DNA from: Microvirga flavescens
GTDB taxonomy: Bacteria > Pseudomonadota > Alphaproteobacteria > Rhizobiales > Beijerinckiaceae
DNA length: 64,000 bases
Reading direction: 5' to 3'
Assembly (NCBI RefSeq): GCF_003290125.1
Contig: NZ_QMKH01000001.1
Span: 558,001 to 622,000 of the forward strand
Positions 39,152 to 49,234 of this stretch are shown here, one piece after another; position 1 is the stretch's first letter; the number at the start of each line of letters is the position of its first letter. The notes under the pieces were generated by a model. It saw nothing but the letters and a program-made list of their open reading frames with translations. It ran no database searches and was not told where the DNA came from. The position numbers and the translations under genes are program-made.

Positions 39152-39637
39152 TTACAGGGAAAGGCTCATGGTCAGTGCCGTCGCGCGGCTGCCGTCGGCC
39201 TTCAGGTAATAGCCCTCGCGCCGCCCGATTTCCCGGAAACCGAGCCGCCTGTAGAGGGCAAGGGCCGCAACGTTGCCGTCCTCGACCTCAAGATGGACAT
39301 GGCGCACGCCGCGCCGTTCCAGATCCTCGAAATGGCGGGCGAGAAGCGGGCGGGCATGGCCCTTGCCGCGGGCCTCCGGGCCCATCGCCACGGTGAGGAT
39401 TTCCGCCTCGTCGAGGACGACCCGCGACAGCACGAAACCGGAAGGAGCATGGGCCGAACCGAGGAAAAGCCCCTCGGCGGCGATGGACCGCTCGCCCAAA
39501 AGCCGCTCGAACTCAGGCACGTCCCAGGCCCTTGCGAAAGCGCTGGCGTGGATCGCGGCAAGGCGCGGAGCCTGGTCCGTTCCCAGTGTCGCGAAGCGGA
39601 TGGAGGGGCGTGCGCGGAAGCGGTCGAGAAAGCTCAT
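39152..39637 (-). CDS. rimI: GNAT N-acetyltransferase RimI-like
   Basis: Acetylates the N-terminal alanine of ribosomal protein S18 in E. coli. 161 residues from the ATG at 39637; a longer frame overlaps tsaB and is rejected. The acetyl-CoA loop ARGKGHARPL and the ALYRRLGFREIGRREGYY end are typical. Eight bases after tsaB, the standard tsaB-rimI pair. Confidence 0.92.
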   Translation of the reverse strand: MSFLDRFRARPSIRFATLGTDQAPRLAAIHASAFARAWDVPEFERLLGERSIAAEGLFLGSAHAPSGFVLSRVVLDEAEILTVAMGPEARGKGHARPLLARHFEDLERRGVRHVHLEVEDGNVAALALYRRLGFREIGRREGYYLKADGSRATALTMSLSL

Positions 39638-39645
39638 CGCGGCAA

Positions 39646-40329
39646 TCAGCGCCTCGCGATTCGCGCCCCGTCCTGCGGCTTGGCATCGGGACCGCGCAGG
39701 TAAAGCGGCTTCGGCAGGGCCTGAGCAGGGTCGGCGATGGCCCCGAGGCGGGCGACCCAGGTGATTTCCGGCGCGAGCGGGGTTTCCGTGATGGTGGCGT
39801 CGATGCCCTGCGCCCAGGCTTCGGCGGCGAGGATCGGCGCGGCGGAGCCGGTCAGGAGAAGCGGGCCGGAGCCGAGGAGGCGCAGCGCATCGCGCAGGCC
39901 CATCAGGCTCGGGGGAATGATGGTCAGCCCGCCCTTGGCGATGGCCTGGACATAGATGTGGCCGTGCTTGGCATCGATGGCGGCGGTGAAGAGGCCGCGC
40001 CCCTCGCCCGCGAGCATCGGCGCGAGATAGGCGGAGAGCGTCGCGACTCCGACGACGGGAATGCTCGCCGCGAGCCCGATGGCGCGGGCGGCGGAAATGC
40101 CGACGCGCAGGCCCGTATAGCTGCCGGGGCCGATGGTCACGGCGACGCGGTCGAGACTCTTGAAGCTGCCTTCCACATGGGAGATCAGCCGGTCGATCAG
40201 CGGCAGCAAGGCTTCCGCATGGCCCCGATCCATCGCAATCGTCTCGCGGGCGAGCGGCTCGGCCTTGTCGGTATCCAGAACGCAAGCCGAGCAGGCGCCA
40301 AGCGCCGTATCGATGGCAAGAACGCGCAA
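39646..40329 (-). CDS. tsaB: tRNA threonylcarbamoyladenosine biosynthesis protein TsaB
   Basis: Non-catalytic partner of TsaD in t6A37 formation. 227 residues of the ASKHA fold: VLAIDTALGACSACV, the helix GPGSYTGLRVGISAARAIGLA and DAKHGHIYVQ. Located directly upstream of rimI on the same strand. Confidence 0.94.
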   Translation of the reverse strand: MRVLAIDTALGACSACVLDTDKAEPLARETIAMDRGHAEALLPLIDRLISHVEGSFKSLDRVAVTIGPGSYTGLRVGISAARAIGLAASIPVVGVATLSAYLAPMLAGEGRGLFTAAIDAKHGHIYVQAIAKGGLTIIPPSLMGLRDALRLLGSGPLLLTGSAAPILAAEAWAQGIDATITETPLAPEITWVARLGAIADPAQALPKPLYLRGPDAKPQDGARIARR

Positions 40330-40364
40330 CGTCAGATCTCCGTATGGTCGAGCGCCCTCTTTAG

Positions 40365-40409
40365 AGCATGATGCGCAGTGGTGGGAACCGCTTTTCGGTA
40401 AAAGATGCC
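40365..40409. repeat. Degenerate family A repeat
   Basis: AGAGCATGATGC...GGGAACCGCTTTTCGG...AAAGATGCC; recognisable but with changed right arm. Lies between tsaB and the nitroreductase gene. Confidence 0.6.
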
Positions 40410-40410
40410 G

Positions 40411-40998
40411 TCAAACGATCCAGCAAAAGTCCTCGAAGGCGAGACGCGGCCCGCGCGGGCGAAGATGCGAACGGTCGCCGTAGCCCAGATTGATAAGGAA
40501 ATTGGCCCTCACCGTGCCGTCGGGAAAGAATGCTTCCGTCACGCCATCGGCGTCAAAGCCGGACATCGGCCCACAATCGAGCCCAAAGGCGCGGGCGGCG
40601 AGGATCAGGTAGGCGCCCTGAAGGGAGGAATTGCGTAAGGCTTCCTCCTTCACCCGTTCCGCCGGAGCGCTGCGCCAGGAATCGACATCGGCCCAGGGGG
40701 CGAGGAGCGGAAACTTTTCGTAGAATTCGAGATCGTAGCCGACGATCACGGTTGCCGGCGCGCTCATGGTCTGGCGCACGTTGCCCTCGTCGAGATGCGG
40801 CTTCAGGCGCTCCTTCGCCTCCGGCGTCACGACGAAGACGAACCGCGCGGGGCAGCAATTGCCGCTCGTGGGGCCAAGCTTTGCCATGTCCGCGACAGCG
40901 CGTAGGAGATCTTCCCCCACGAGCTCGTCCTGCCAATGGCGAAGCGTGCGGGCGTTGAAGAAAAGCTGGTTGAGCGCGGCGTCGTCGAGCTGGTTCAA
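40411..40998 (-). CDS. RutE-like nitroreductase (malonic semialdehyde reductase type)
   Basis: About 195 residues; close in motif order to E. coli RutE: WGPTSANC-like LGPTSGNCCPARFVFV, GNVRQTMSAPATVIVGYD, ALRNSSLQGAYLILAARAFGLDCGPMSGFD. FMN enzyme of pyrimidine catabolism or a general nitroreductase; no other rut gene is near. The frame is open to a TTG at 41028, but that codon lies inside the nfuA terminator, so the TTG at 40998 (LNQLDDAALNQLF) is preferred. A weak GGGGG precedes it. Confidence 0.88.
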   Translation of the reverse strand: MNQLDDAALNQLFFNARTLRHWQDELVGEDLLRAVADMAKLGPTSGNCCPARFVFVVTPEAKERLKPHLDEGNVRQTMSAPATVIVGYDLEFYEKFPLLAPWADVDSWRSAPAERVKEEALRNSSLQGAYLILAARAFGLDCGPMSGFDADGVTEAFFPDGTVRANFLINLGYGDRSHLRPRGPRLAFEDFCWIV

Positions 40999-41006
40999 TG
41001 ATGCCC

Positions 41007-41037
41007 CCAAAAGAAAACGCGGCCTCAAAGGGCCGCG
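41007..41037 (-). terminator. Terminator of nfuA, abutting the nitroreductase start
   Basis: CGCGGCC/GGCCGCG with a six-base loop and then TTTTCTTTT on the minus strand. It starts 28 bases after the nfuA stop and ends nine bases before the proposed nitroreductase start. Confidence 0.8.
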
Positions 41038-41064
41038 CTTGATTCTAGAGCTGGGAAGCCAAGC

Positions 41065-41625
41065 TTAAACCGCCTGCACCTCGCGCACGTCCGGCAGGAA
41101 ATGACGCAGGAGGTTCTGGATGCCGTGCCGCAACGTGGCGGTGGAGGACGGACAGCCGGAGCACGCGCCCTTCATCACGAGATAGACCACGCCGTCCTTG
41201 AAGCCGCGGAAGGTGATGTCCCCGCCATCCCCCGCGACGGCGGGGCGGATGCGGGTTTCGAGCAGCTCCTTGATGGTCTCGACGGTCGCGGCGTCCGCAT
41301 CGTCGAAAAACTCCTCGCCGTCCTCGGCGGAAGGTCCCGTGCCGGTGGCGAGCACCGGCGCGCCGGTCATGAAGTGCTCCATGATGCCGCCGAGAATGGC
41401 CGGCTTCAGGTGCTGCCACTCGCCCTCGTTCTTGGTGACGGAAATGAAATCGTAGCCGAAGAACACGCTGCCGACGCCGGGCACGGCAAACAGCCGCTGC
41501 GCCAGCGGCGAACCGGTCGCGCCCGCCGCATCGCGGGCCTCGAACGTGCCTTCGGGCATCACCACGCGTCCGGGCAGAAACTTGAGGGTTGCGGGATTGG
41601 GAGTCGCTTCAGTCTGGATGAACAT
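41065..41625 (-). CDS. nfuA: Nfu-type Fe-S cluster carrier
   Basis: 186 residues: an N-terminal Nfu_N domain (FIQTEATPNPATLKFLPG) and a C-terminal NifU domain with GACSGCPSS (Cys155, Cys158), which holds a [4Fe-4S] cluster at the dimer interface and passes it to target enzymes such as LipA or aconitase. An Irr-box-like dyad lies at 41671-41684, about 45 bases before the ATG. Confidence 0.92.
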   Translation of the reverse strand: MFIQTEATPNPATLKFLPGRVVMPEGTFEARDAAGATGSPLAQRLFAVPGVGSVFFGYDFISVTKNEGEWQHLKPAILGGIMEHFMTGAPVLATGTGPSAEDGEEFFDDADAATVETIKELLETRIRPAVAGDGGDITFRGFKDGVVYLVMKGACSGCPSSTATLRHGIQNLLRHFLPDVREVQAV

Positions 41626-41670
41626 CGTCTTGTCCTCTGCGCCGGTTCAAGGCCGGCCGAGTGAATGGGA

Positions 41671-41684
41671 TAGAATCGTTCTAA
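41671..41684 (-). promoter_or_regulatory. Irr-box-like dyad upstream of nfuA
   Basis: TAGAA-TCG-TTCTA (five-base arms, same 3-base spacing as the mbfA box at 13497), extended on one side by an A matching the ICE consensus. It suggests Irr control of nfuA, linking Fe-S delivery to iron status. Confidence 0.6.
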
Positions 41685-41737
41685 CAGATTGTTCGCCGAA
41701 TGTGGATCGGGGCGGTGCGGATTCCAAGGGAGTGCCC

Positions 41738-41834
41738 TGTCATCCCGGGGCTGCGCAGCAGAACCCGGGATCGCGTGCCGAACGATGCGTCCTTCTGTCT
41801 TGCGATCCCGGATCGCGTTCGGCGTCCGGGATGA
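41738..41834. repeat. Double palindromic repeat, family C copy 3
   Basis: Two units head to head: GTCATCCCGGGGCTGCG...CCCGGGATCGCG, then GCGATCCCGGATCGCGTTCGG..GTCCGGGATGA. It fills the gap between nfuA and the universal stress protein gene. Confidence 0.75.
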
Positions 41835-41842
41835 GGGGATCG

Positions 41843-42340
41843 TTACCCCGCCAGCGCGTCGATCTCCTCGTCGCTCAAGGACCCCGGCACGACGACGATG
41901 GGCACGGGAAAGGTCGAGGCCACCCGGCTCGCGAGGCTCGAGACGAGGGGGCCGGGACCGTCCTTGCCGGTTCCGGCGGCCAGCACGAGGAAGGAGATGT
42001 CCTCATCCTCGTCGATCAGCTTGACGATGGTATCGGCGCTCTCGCCGATGCGGATCACCTGTTCCGGTTCGACCCCTGCCGCTGTGCGGGTCTCGCGGGC
42101 AGCCTCCTCGAGGCGCTTTTCGGCAGCTTTGCGGGCTTCCTCTATCATCGCCTCGCCGACGCCGAGCCATTCGAAATTGGCGGGCGGCTCGACGATGGAG
42201 AGCATGAGCATGCTCGCCCCCGTGCGGGCGGCGCGGCGCGAGGCGAAATGGATCGCCCGGGCGCATTCGGGTGTCTCGTCGACCACCACCAGGAATTTTG
42301 GCCGGTGCCCGGCCTCGTAGGATCGGCGCTTTCCGCTCAC
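41843..42340 (-). CDS. Universal stress protein (UspA family)
   Basis: 165 residues, single Usp domain: FLVVVDETPECARAIHFA start, acidic helix, and the ATP-type end FLVLAAGTGKDGPGPLVSSLASRVASTFPVPIVVVPG in broken form. The G-x2-G-x9-G motif is altered (GTGKDGPGPLVSSLA), so ATP binding is uncertain. GTG start at 42340. Confidence 0.85.
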   Translation of the reverse strand: MSGKRRSYEAGHRPKFLVVVDETPECARAIHFASRRAARTGASMLMLSIVEPPANFEWLGVGEAMIEEARKAAEKRLEEAARETRTAAGVEPEQVIRIGESADTIVKLIDEDEDISFLVLAAGTGKDGPGPLVSSLASRVASTFPVPIVVVPGSLSDEEIDALAG

Positions 42341-42410
42341 GGCACGCTCCCCATCATACTGTGATGCTGACGCGGGTGGGCGCGTTGCGCAAGCCGGGGA
42401 GTTCTAACGA

Positions 42411-42440
42411 AAAAGGGTCCGGATGTTTCCGGACCCTTTT
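42411..42440 (-). terminator. Rho-independent terminator of trpS
   Basis: AAAAGGGTCCGG/CCGGACCCTTTT, a 12-bp stem with a six-base loop and TTTTTCGTT on the minus strand, 22 bases after trpS. Confidence 0.87.
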
Positions 42441-42462
42441 GCTTAGATTCGACTGGTGGATT

Positions 42463-43500
42463 TTAAGCCCGTACGAAGCCGACGATGTCCTTCACCGCGT
42501 TGATGGTCGGCTCGGCGATGGCCCGGGCGCGGGCGGAGCCGTCGGCGAGGATGGCGTCGATATGGCCGGGGTCGGCCATCAGACGACGCATCTCGCCGGC
42601 GATCGGGGAGAGCTTCGTCACGGCGACGTCCACGAGCGCCGTCTTGAAGCCGGAGAACTGCGAACCGCCGTGGTCGCGCAACACGTCGTCCGGCGTCGTG
42701 CCGGTCAGCGCGGCGTAGATCGCCACGAGGTTTTCGGCCTCGGGGCGGGTCTTCAAGCCTTCGACCTCGCTCGGCAGGGGCTCGGGATCGGTCTTCGCCT
42801 TGCGCACCTTCTGGGCGATGGTGTCGGCGTCGTCTGTCAGGTTGATGCGCGAGTAATCGGAGGGGTCCGATTTCGACATCTTCTTCGAGCCGTCGCGCAG
42901 CGACATGACGCGGGTCGCCGGACCCTGGATCAGCGGCTCCGGCAGCGGGAAGAACGCCTCACCGAAGCCGTGCTCCGCGATGGAGGCGGCAAAGTCGTTG
43001 TTGAACTTCTGCGCCACGTCACGGGTGAGTTCGAGATGCTGCTTCTGGTCCTCGCCCACCGGCACATGCGTCGCGCGGTAGAGCAGGATGTCGGCGGCCA
43101 TCAGGCTGGGATAGGCGTAGAGGCCGACGGAGGCGTTCTCCCGGTCCTTGCCCGCCTTTTCCTTGAACTGGGTCATGCGGTTCAGCCAGCCGAGGCGGGC
43201 GACGCAATTGACCACCCAGGCGAGTTCCGCGTGGCCGGAAACCTGGCTCTGGTTGAAGATGATGCTTTTCTTCGGGTCGAGGCCTGCGGCGATATAGGCG
43301 GAGGTGACCTCGCGGATGGCTTTCTTCAGCACCGGCGGCTCCTGCGGCACGGTGATCGCGTGCAGGTCGACGACGCAATAGATGCATTCATGGGTCTTCT
43401 GGAGCTCGATCCATCGGATCATCGCGCCGAGATAGTTGCCGAGATGCAGATTCCCGGTGGGTTGCATCCCCGAGAACACGAGCTCCTTGAACTGCGCCAT
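42463..43500 (-). CDS. trpS: Tryptophanyl-tRNA synthetase
   Basis: Class I aminoacyl-tRNA synthetase, 345 residues, cytoplasmic. The HIGH-type signature GNLHLGN lies at residues 17-23 and the KMSKS loop near 205 ([11 protein letters not shown]). The neighbouring murJ is on the same strand 65 bases upstream. Confidence 0.97.
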   Translation of the reverse strand: MAQFKELVFSGMQPTGNLHLGNYLGAMIRWIELQKTHECIYCVVDLHAITVPQEPPVLKKAIREVTSAYIAAGLDPKKSIIFNQSQVSGHAELAWVVNCVARLGWLNRMTQFKEKAGKDRENASVGLYAYPSLMAADILLYRATHVPVGEDQKQHLELTRDVAQKFNNDFAASIAEHGFGEAFFPLPEPLIQGPATRVMSLRDGSKKMSKSDPSDYSRINLTDDADTIAQKVRKAKTDPEPLPSEVEGLKTRPEAENLVAIYAALTGTTPDDVLRDHGGSQFSGFKTALVDVAVTKLSPIAGEMRRLMADPGHIDAILADGSARARAIAEPTINAVKDIVGFVRA

Positions 43501-43565
43501 GATGCCTTAAAACTCCAAAGCTTTACCGGGGCGCGTTATGACAGGGCGGCGCGCCGATGCAAGCC

Positions 43566-45086
43566 TCAAGATTTGCGCATCAGCTGTGCGATCTCATCCC
43601 GCGTGACCGCGCCGAGCATCAGGGCTGCCACCGCGTAGAGCACGAACCCTCCGACGCACAGGAGCGCGAGGGCAAAAAGTCCCGGTTCGGGAAGGGCTTT
43701 CATGGCGAGGAAAAGCCCGAGCGCCAGAACGAGGCTGGCGAGCGCGATCTTCACGATCCGAAGGCCTAAGGCCCGGTCGGGACGCCATAGGCCCACAATA
43801 GCGAGCAAAAAGGCAAGCATCGCCACATGTGTTGCGCACCCGACGGCGACGCCGAGCGCAATGCCGGAAATGCCAAACAGGCGGCCGAGCCCCCATGCCG
43901 CGACAAAGGTTGCGACGAGGCCGGCCAGCGTGGCGATGAGGGTGCCGCGCAGCGAGCCGCGCGCGAACAGCGTCTGCGAGAGCACCTTGCTCAGGGCCGC
44001 CAGCGGCAAGGCGGCGCTGAGGCCCACAAGGACGGCGGCGGTGCCGTCTGCATCCTGCGGGCTGAACGCGCCACGCTCGAACAGGACGCTGGCGATGGGG
44101 TGGGCGAGGATCGCGAGCGCCGTCGCCGCCGGTAGGGCGAGCAGCAGGGCAAGCTCCATTGCCTTGTTCTGCGCGGCGATGATGGCCTCGTGCTCTCCCG
44201 CGCGGTGGCGAAGGGCGAGTTCGGGCAAAAGCACGGACGCGCCAAGCGCGCCCATGAGCCCGAGCGGCAATTGCATCACGCGCTCGGCGTAATAGAGCCA
44301 GGACACGCCGGAGGGCCAGAACGAGGCCACTTGCGTCGCCGCGAGAATGAAGAGCTGCACCGCCCCGCTGGCGACCAGCGCCGGAAAGACGGCGAGCAGG
44401 ATGCCGCGCAGGGCGGGCGTCCAGCGGGGTTTCCGGAAACGGATCGGGCGCGGCTCGCCCTTGGTGAGGGCAAGCGCGACGATGGCAAGCTGCACGAGCC
44501 CGGCGAGGGTCGCGGCGACAGCCAGCCAGGCGGCCTTGGTCCGCAAGGGCACATCGCCGATCAGCGGCAGGGCGATCAGCATTGCGATCAGCGCGCTGTT
44601 GACCACGAGCGGAGCCATCGTCGCGGCGGTAAAGCGGCGGTGCCAGTTGAGCAGGGCCGCGCCGATGGAGGCGAGCGTCACGCCGATCACGGAGGGAAAG
44701 CCGAGGCGGGTGTAAAGCGCTACGAGGCCGAGCGTGTCCTCGCTCGAAAGGCCGGGTGCGAGGAGAAACGAGACAAGGCCAGCTGCGAAAATGACGAGGC
44801 CCGTGAGTCCTGTCACCGCCAGCGCGAAAACGCTCATCACGTCGCCTGCGAAGGGCGCGGCTTCTTCCGGCTCCATGCGCCCGAGCGCGGGAATCAGGGC
44901 GGGGTTGAGCCCGCCCTCTCCGACGACGCGGCGCACAAGGTTGGGCAGGCGAAAGGCGGCGAGAAACGCATCCGCGACCGGTCCCGCGCCGAGCGCCTGC
45001 GCGAACAGCACATCGCGCGCGAAGCCCAGGATGCGCGAGGCACCGGCCCCGAGGCCGACGAGAAGAGAGGAACGGACGAGCGACAT
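43566..45086 (-). CDS. murJ: Lipid II flippase MurJ (MviN)
   Basis: 506-residue inner-membrane protein with about 13-14 hydrophobic helices, of the MATE/MOP superfamily. RILGFARDVLFAQALGAGPVADAFLAAFRLPNLVRR in TM1-2 contains the conserved arginine and ADAF motif. Flips lipid II for peptidoglycan. Next to trpS, as often in Alphaproteobacteria. Confidence 0.95.
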   Translation of the reverse strand: MSLVRSSLLVGLGAGASRILGFARDVLFAQALGAGPVADAFLAAFRLPNLVRRVVGEGGLNPALIPALGRMEPEEAAPFAGDVMSVFALAVTGLTGLVIFAAGLVSFLLAPGLSSEDTLGLVALYTRLGFPSVIGVTLASIGAALLNWHRRFTAATMAPLVVNSALIAMLIALPLIGDVPLRTKAAWLAVAATLAGLVQLAIVALALTKGEPRPIRFRKPRWTPALRGILLAVFPALVASGAVQLFILAATQVASFWPSGVSWLYYAERVMQLPLGLMGALGASVLLPELALRHRAGEHEAIIAAQNKAMELALLLALPAATALAILAHPIASVLFERGAFSPQDADGTAAVLVGLSAALPLAALSKVLSQTLFARGSLRGTLIATLAGLVATFVAAWGLGRLFGISGIALGVAVGCATHVAMLAFLLAIVGLWRPDRALGLRIVKIALASLVLALGLFLAMKALPEPGLFALALLCVGGFVLYAVAALMLGAVTRDEIAQLMRKS

Positions 45087-45195
45087 GGCGAGAGCCGCGT
45101 TTCGAGAAACGATCTTGCAGCTTTAGCGGCGATGGGAAGCTTTGTCTAAGTGCTGCGAGACAAGGGCGAGTCGATGCCGCCCTTGCGTTCCCGGA

Positions 45196-45822
45196 TCATC
45201 CCCGCGCCTTCGCAATCGCCTCGCGCTTTTGCGCCAGCGTCATGCCGCCGACGTAGGAATCGGTGCCGACGAGGAACGATGGGGTGGCGATGAGGCCCAG
45301 CGAATTGCCGAGCTGGAAAGCCTGCTTCATCCATTGCGTGGTCTTCTTGGCGTCCGCCAGGTCCACGAGCTTTTGCGGATCCGCGCCAAGCTTCTCGGCC
45401 TCCGCGAGCGCCCGTTGCCCGTTGACGGCGCCGCGCAGGCCGAACAGGGCGAGATGCAGGTCGAGATACTTTTCCGGTCCCTGCAATTGCAGGAAGCCGA
45501 GCGCGATGCGGGTCGCTTCCACGGACGGCGCGCCGAGCACAGCGAAATTCACCAGCGCGTAAGAGACATCGGGCTCAGCCTTCAAAAGCGTGGGCAGGTC
45601 CTGCGCGGAGCGTTTGCACCAGGGGCAGTTGTAGTCGAAATACTCGACGACAATCACATCCCCATGCTCATGGCCGAGACGAACGAGGGACGGCAGCGCC
45701 AGCGTGTCCTCGACGAGTTCCACCGGCACGCGCTGTGGCTCGGGGGCCTTTTGCGCGAAAGCAGGGACCGTGAGTTGCGATGCGGCGCAACCAGCGACGA
45801 AAGCGCGGCGGGAGAGGATCAT
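45196..45822 (-). CDS. DsbA-like thiol:disulfide oxidoreductase with Tat-type leader
   Basis: 208 residues. The leader SRRAFVAGCAASQLTVPAFA has a twin-arginine motif; a cysteine at residue 12 could instead be a lipobox. The thioredoxin fold carries CPWC at residues 66-69 and the cis-proline in ATPSFLVG. ATG at 45822; a TTG at 45834 is less likely. Acts in the periplasm, probably as an oxidase or isomerase. Confidence 0.87.
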   Translation of the reverse strand: MILSRRAFVAGCAASQLTVPAFAQKAPEPQRVPVELVEDTLALPSLVRLGHEHGDVIVVEYFDYNCPWCKRSAQDLPTLLKAEPDVSYALVNFAVLGAPSVEATRIALGFLQLQGPEKYLDLHLALFGLRGAVNGQRALAEAEKLGADPQKLVDLADAKKTTQWMKQAFQLGNSLGLIATPSFLVGTDSYVGGMTLAQKREAIAKARG

Positions 45823-46071
45823 GGCGGGACTCAAGATGGATCGGCGGATGACAGACGATCCTTCGTGCCGGTCAAGCTCGACTATCGCAAGGCAAAACCC
45901 GCGATCTCACACGCTCGTGAAATCATGAGGCGATGGGTAACGGTGTCCTCGCCATCGATGCGCGTGAAGCCGAGAGGCTGTCTCGCAAGAGGGCCGCACG
46001 GCCTTCCAGGTCGGGGGTTGCGGGGCGAAGATCATGCATCGCGCAATCCCCCGGCCTTCAATGTCGACGTT

Positions 46072-46881
<810 letters not shown>

Positions 46882-47041
46882 TTGGATCCCCCTATGCACC
46901 GGCTCGCTCCCGTGCCGCTCCTTGAGGTGGCGGCTTGCGTCGCGGGCCGTTTTGGCAATGTCGATGAGCATGTTCATGCAAGGTCCCCGTTTTTCCGGGG
47001 TTCGCACGGCAATGTCTCAGTGATGTGACGCCCGATTCTCC

Positions 47042-48265
47042 TCAGGCCGCGTAACGGCTGAAGACGAGTGTCGCGTTGGTGCCGCCGAAACCGAACGAGT
47101 TCGAGAGAACCGTGTCGATCTTGGCGTCGTCGATGCGCTTGCGCACGATGTTCATGTCGGCGAAGGCGGGATCGATTTCCTCGATATGCGCGCTCTCGCA
47201 GATGAAGCGGTTGTTCATCATCAGAAGCGAATAGATCGCCTCCTGCACGCCGGTCGCGCCGAGGGAATGACCGGTGAGGGACTTTGTGGCCGAGATCGGC
47301 GGGCACTTCTCGCCCGCGCCGAAGACCTCGCGGATCGCCTCGATTTCCTTCTGGTCGCCGACAGGCGTCGAAGTGGCGTGCGGATTGATGTAGTCGATGG
47401 GCGTCTTCACGTTCTGAAGGGCCATGCGCATGCAGCGCACCGCGCCCTCGCCCGACGGCGCGACCATGTCGTAGCCGTCCGAGGTCATGCCGTAGCCGAC
47501 GATCTCGCCGTAAATCTTCGCGCCGCGCGCCTTGGCGTGCTCCAGTTCCTCGAGAACCAGAACGCCCGCGCCGCCGGCGATCACGAAGCCGTCGCGGTTC
47601 GCGTCATAGGCGCGGGAGGCGACCGCCGGACGGTCGTTGTACTTCGAGGACATGGCGCCCATCGCGTCGAAGAGGACGGAGAGCGTCCAGTCGAGATCCT
47701 CGCAGCCGCCCGCGAACATCACGTCCTGCTTGCCGTACTGGATCATCTCGTAGGCATTGCCGATGCAATGGTTCGAGGTCGCGCAGGCGGAGGAGATCGA
47801 GTAGTTCACGCCCTTGATCTTGAACCAGGTGGCGAGGGTCGCCGAGGCGGTCGAGGACATGGCCTTGGGCACCGCGAAGGGGCCGACGCGCTTGGGACCC
47901 TTCTCGCGGGTGATGTCCGCCGATTCCACGATCACGCGGGTCGAGGGGCCACCCGAGCCCATGATGATGCCGGTGCGCTCGTTGGAAACGTCGCTTTCCT
48001 CCAGCCCCGCGTCACGGATGGCCTGATCCATCGCGACATGGTTCCAGGCCGTGCCGCCGCCGTGGAAGCGCATGGCGCGGCGGTCGACCATCTCCTCCAC
48101 GTTGATCTGCGGCGCGCCGTGAACATGGCAGCGGAAGCCGAGCCTCTCGTAATCGGAAGCCTGGACGATGCCCGACTTGGCCTCCCGCAAAGAGGCCAGG
48201 ACCTCCTGCGTGTTGTTGCCGATGGACGAAACGATGCCCATGCCGGTGACGACGACGCGCCTCAT
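47042..48265 (-). CDS. fabB: Beta-ketoacyl-ACP synthase I
   Basis: Elongates acyl-ACP, notably cis-3-decenoyl-ACP made by FabA. 407 residues with the nucleophile in [10 protein letters not shown], histidines in [11 protein letters not shown] and GHSLGATG. In the fabA-fabB-fabI cluster typical of rhizobia, for anaerobic-type unsaturated fatty acid synthesis. Confidence 0.96.
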   Translation of the reverse strand: MRRVVVTGMGIVSSIGNNTQEVLASLREAKSGIVQASDYERLGFRCHVHGAPQINVEEMVDRRAMRFHGGGTAWNHVAMDQAIRDAGLEESDVSNERTGIIMGSGGPSTRVIVESADITREKGPKRVGPFAVPKAMSSTASATLATWFKIKGVNYSISSACATSNHCIGNAYEMIQYGKQDVMFAGGCEDLDWTLSVLFDAMGAMSSKYNDRPAVASRAYDANRDGFVIAGGAGVLVLEELEHAKARGAKIYGEIVGYGMTSDGYDMVAPSGEGAVRCMRMALQNVKTPIDYINPHATSTPVGDQKEIEAIREVFGAGEKCPPISATKSLTGHSLGATGVQEAIYSLLMMNNRFICESAHIEEIDPAFADMNIVRKRIDDAKIDTVLSNSFGFGGTNATLVFSRYAA

Positions 48266-48350
48266 AACCTACCTCTTCATAGAAACTCGATGCCGATCCC
48301 AACACGTAGGATCGGCATCACGTATTCTCAACCGCAAAGGCTTCTCTAGA

Positions 48351-48395
48351 GCATGATCAGAACAAGTGGAAACCGGTTGTTCGCCCGGATCATGC
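48351..48395. repeat. 45-bp palindromic repeat, family A copy 7
   Basis: GCATGATC...GATCATGC with AACAAGTGGAAACCGGTTGTTC inside. It continues into GAGTTTGATCGTGTTTC / GAAACACGATTGGACTC (48408-48441), a second hairpin, and separates fabA from fabB. Confidence 0.9.
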
Positions 48396-48442
48396 GGTAA
48401 ATAAAGGAGTTTGATCGTGTTTCAAAGAAACACGATTGGACT

Positions 48443-48961
48443 CTAGCCGACGGGCGCATCCGCCTGGAACAGGCCGACCCGCAGGTCCTTCGCTTCATAG
48501 ATGCGGCGTCCGTCCGCCTCAAGCCATCCGTCGGCGATGCCGAGAACCAGCTTGGACCGGAAAACCCGCTTCAGATCGACGCCATAGACCACTTTCTTGA
48601 CGCTCGGCAGAACCTGGTCGGAGAATTTCAGCTCGCCGACACCCAGCGCCCGGCCGCGCCCCTGCGCGCCGAGCCAGCCAAGGTGAAAGCCCACCATCTG
48701 CCAGAGAGCATCGAGGCCCAGGCACCCCGGCATCACCGGATCGCCTTTGAAATGGCAGGGGAAAAACCACAGATCGGGCCGAACATCGAGCTCGGCGACC
48801 ACATGGCCCTTGCCGTAGGCGCCGCCGTCCTCGCCGATGGAGGTGATGCGGTCGAACATCAGCATGGGGGGGAGAGGCAACTGCGCATTGCCGGGTCCGA
48901 ACAGCTCTCCGCGCCCGCAGGCGAGAAGATCTTCGTAAGTATAGCTCGACTTGCGGGCCAT
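48443..48961 (-). CDS. fabA: 3-hydroxydecanoyl-ACP dehydratase/isomerase
   Basis: Introduces the cis double bond of unsaturated fatty acids. 172 residues; the ATG at 48961 gives His70 in [15 protein letters not shown] and Asp84 in GLDALWQ, the same numbering as E. coli FabA. Divergent from irr with a 273-base promoter region. Confidence 0.96.
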   Translation of the reverse strand: MARKSSYTYEDLLACGRGELFGPGNAQLPLPPMLMFDRITSIGEDGGAYGKGHVVAELDVRPDLWFFPCHFKGDPVMPGCLGLDALWQMVGFHLGWLGAQGRGRALGVGELKFSDQVLPSVKKVVYGVDLKRVFRSKLVLGIADGWLEADGRRIYEAKDLRVGLFQADAPVG

Positions 48962-49165
48962 GCCGGATGCCGATCCTTTCAATCGTTGACTTTTATATAG
49001 GCCGAAGCTCGCGGGGACGCTCCTGAAAATTGTCCCTGAAGCCTCTTGGGTGCGCCCTCGTAGCACAGTGAGGCCATCCCTCAAAGGGGCGCATGCGATG
49101 CCGGATTTTCGGGAGGATGCAAGGGCCTTGCGATGACCCCGGCGATTTTTCGCCCGGCCTTCGCC

Positions 49166-49194
49166 TTGCGGCAACCCCCTCGCTTTCCTATGAT
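49166..49194 (+). promoter_or_regulatory. Candidate sigma-70 promoter of irr
   Basis: TTGCGG (49166-49171) and TATGAT (49189-49194) are spaced by 17 bases, about 40 bases before the irr ATG. An overlapping TATAGT follows. No ICE dyad is visible here. Confidence 0.5.
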
Positions 49195-49234
49195 TATAGT
49201 GATAAGAGCCGGGTTCAACGCGTAGTTTTGCCAG

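Noticed and set aside
42271-43638. 455-codon plus-strand frame opposite trpS
   Set aside because: Crosses the trpS terminator and the trpS gene antisense; shadow.
45823-46071. Gap between the DsbA-like gene and fabI
   Set aside because: About 250 bases with no gene, repeat arm or strong hairpin that I can support.
49195-49200. ICE dyad expected at the irr promoter
   Set aside because: No TTAGAA/TTCTAA-type inverted repeat occurs between fabA and irr; only promoter-like boxes are present.
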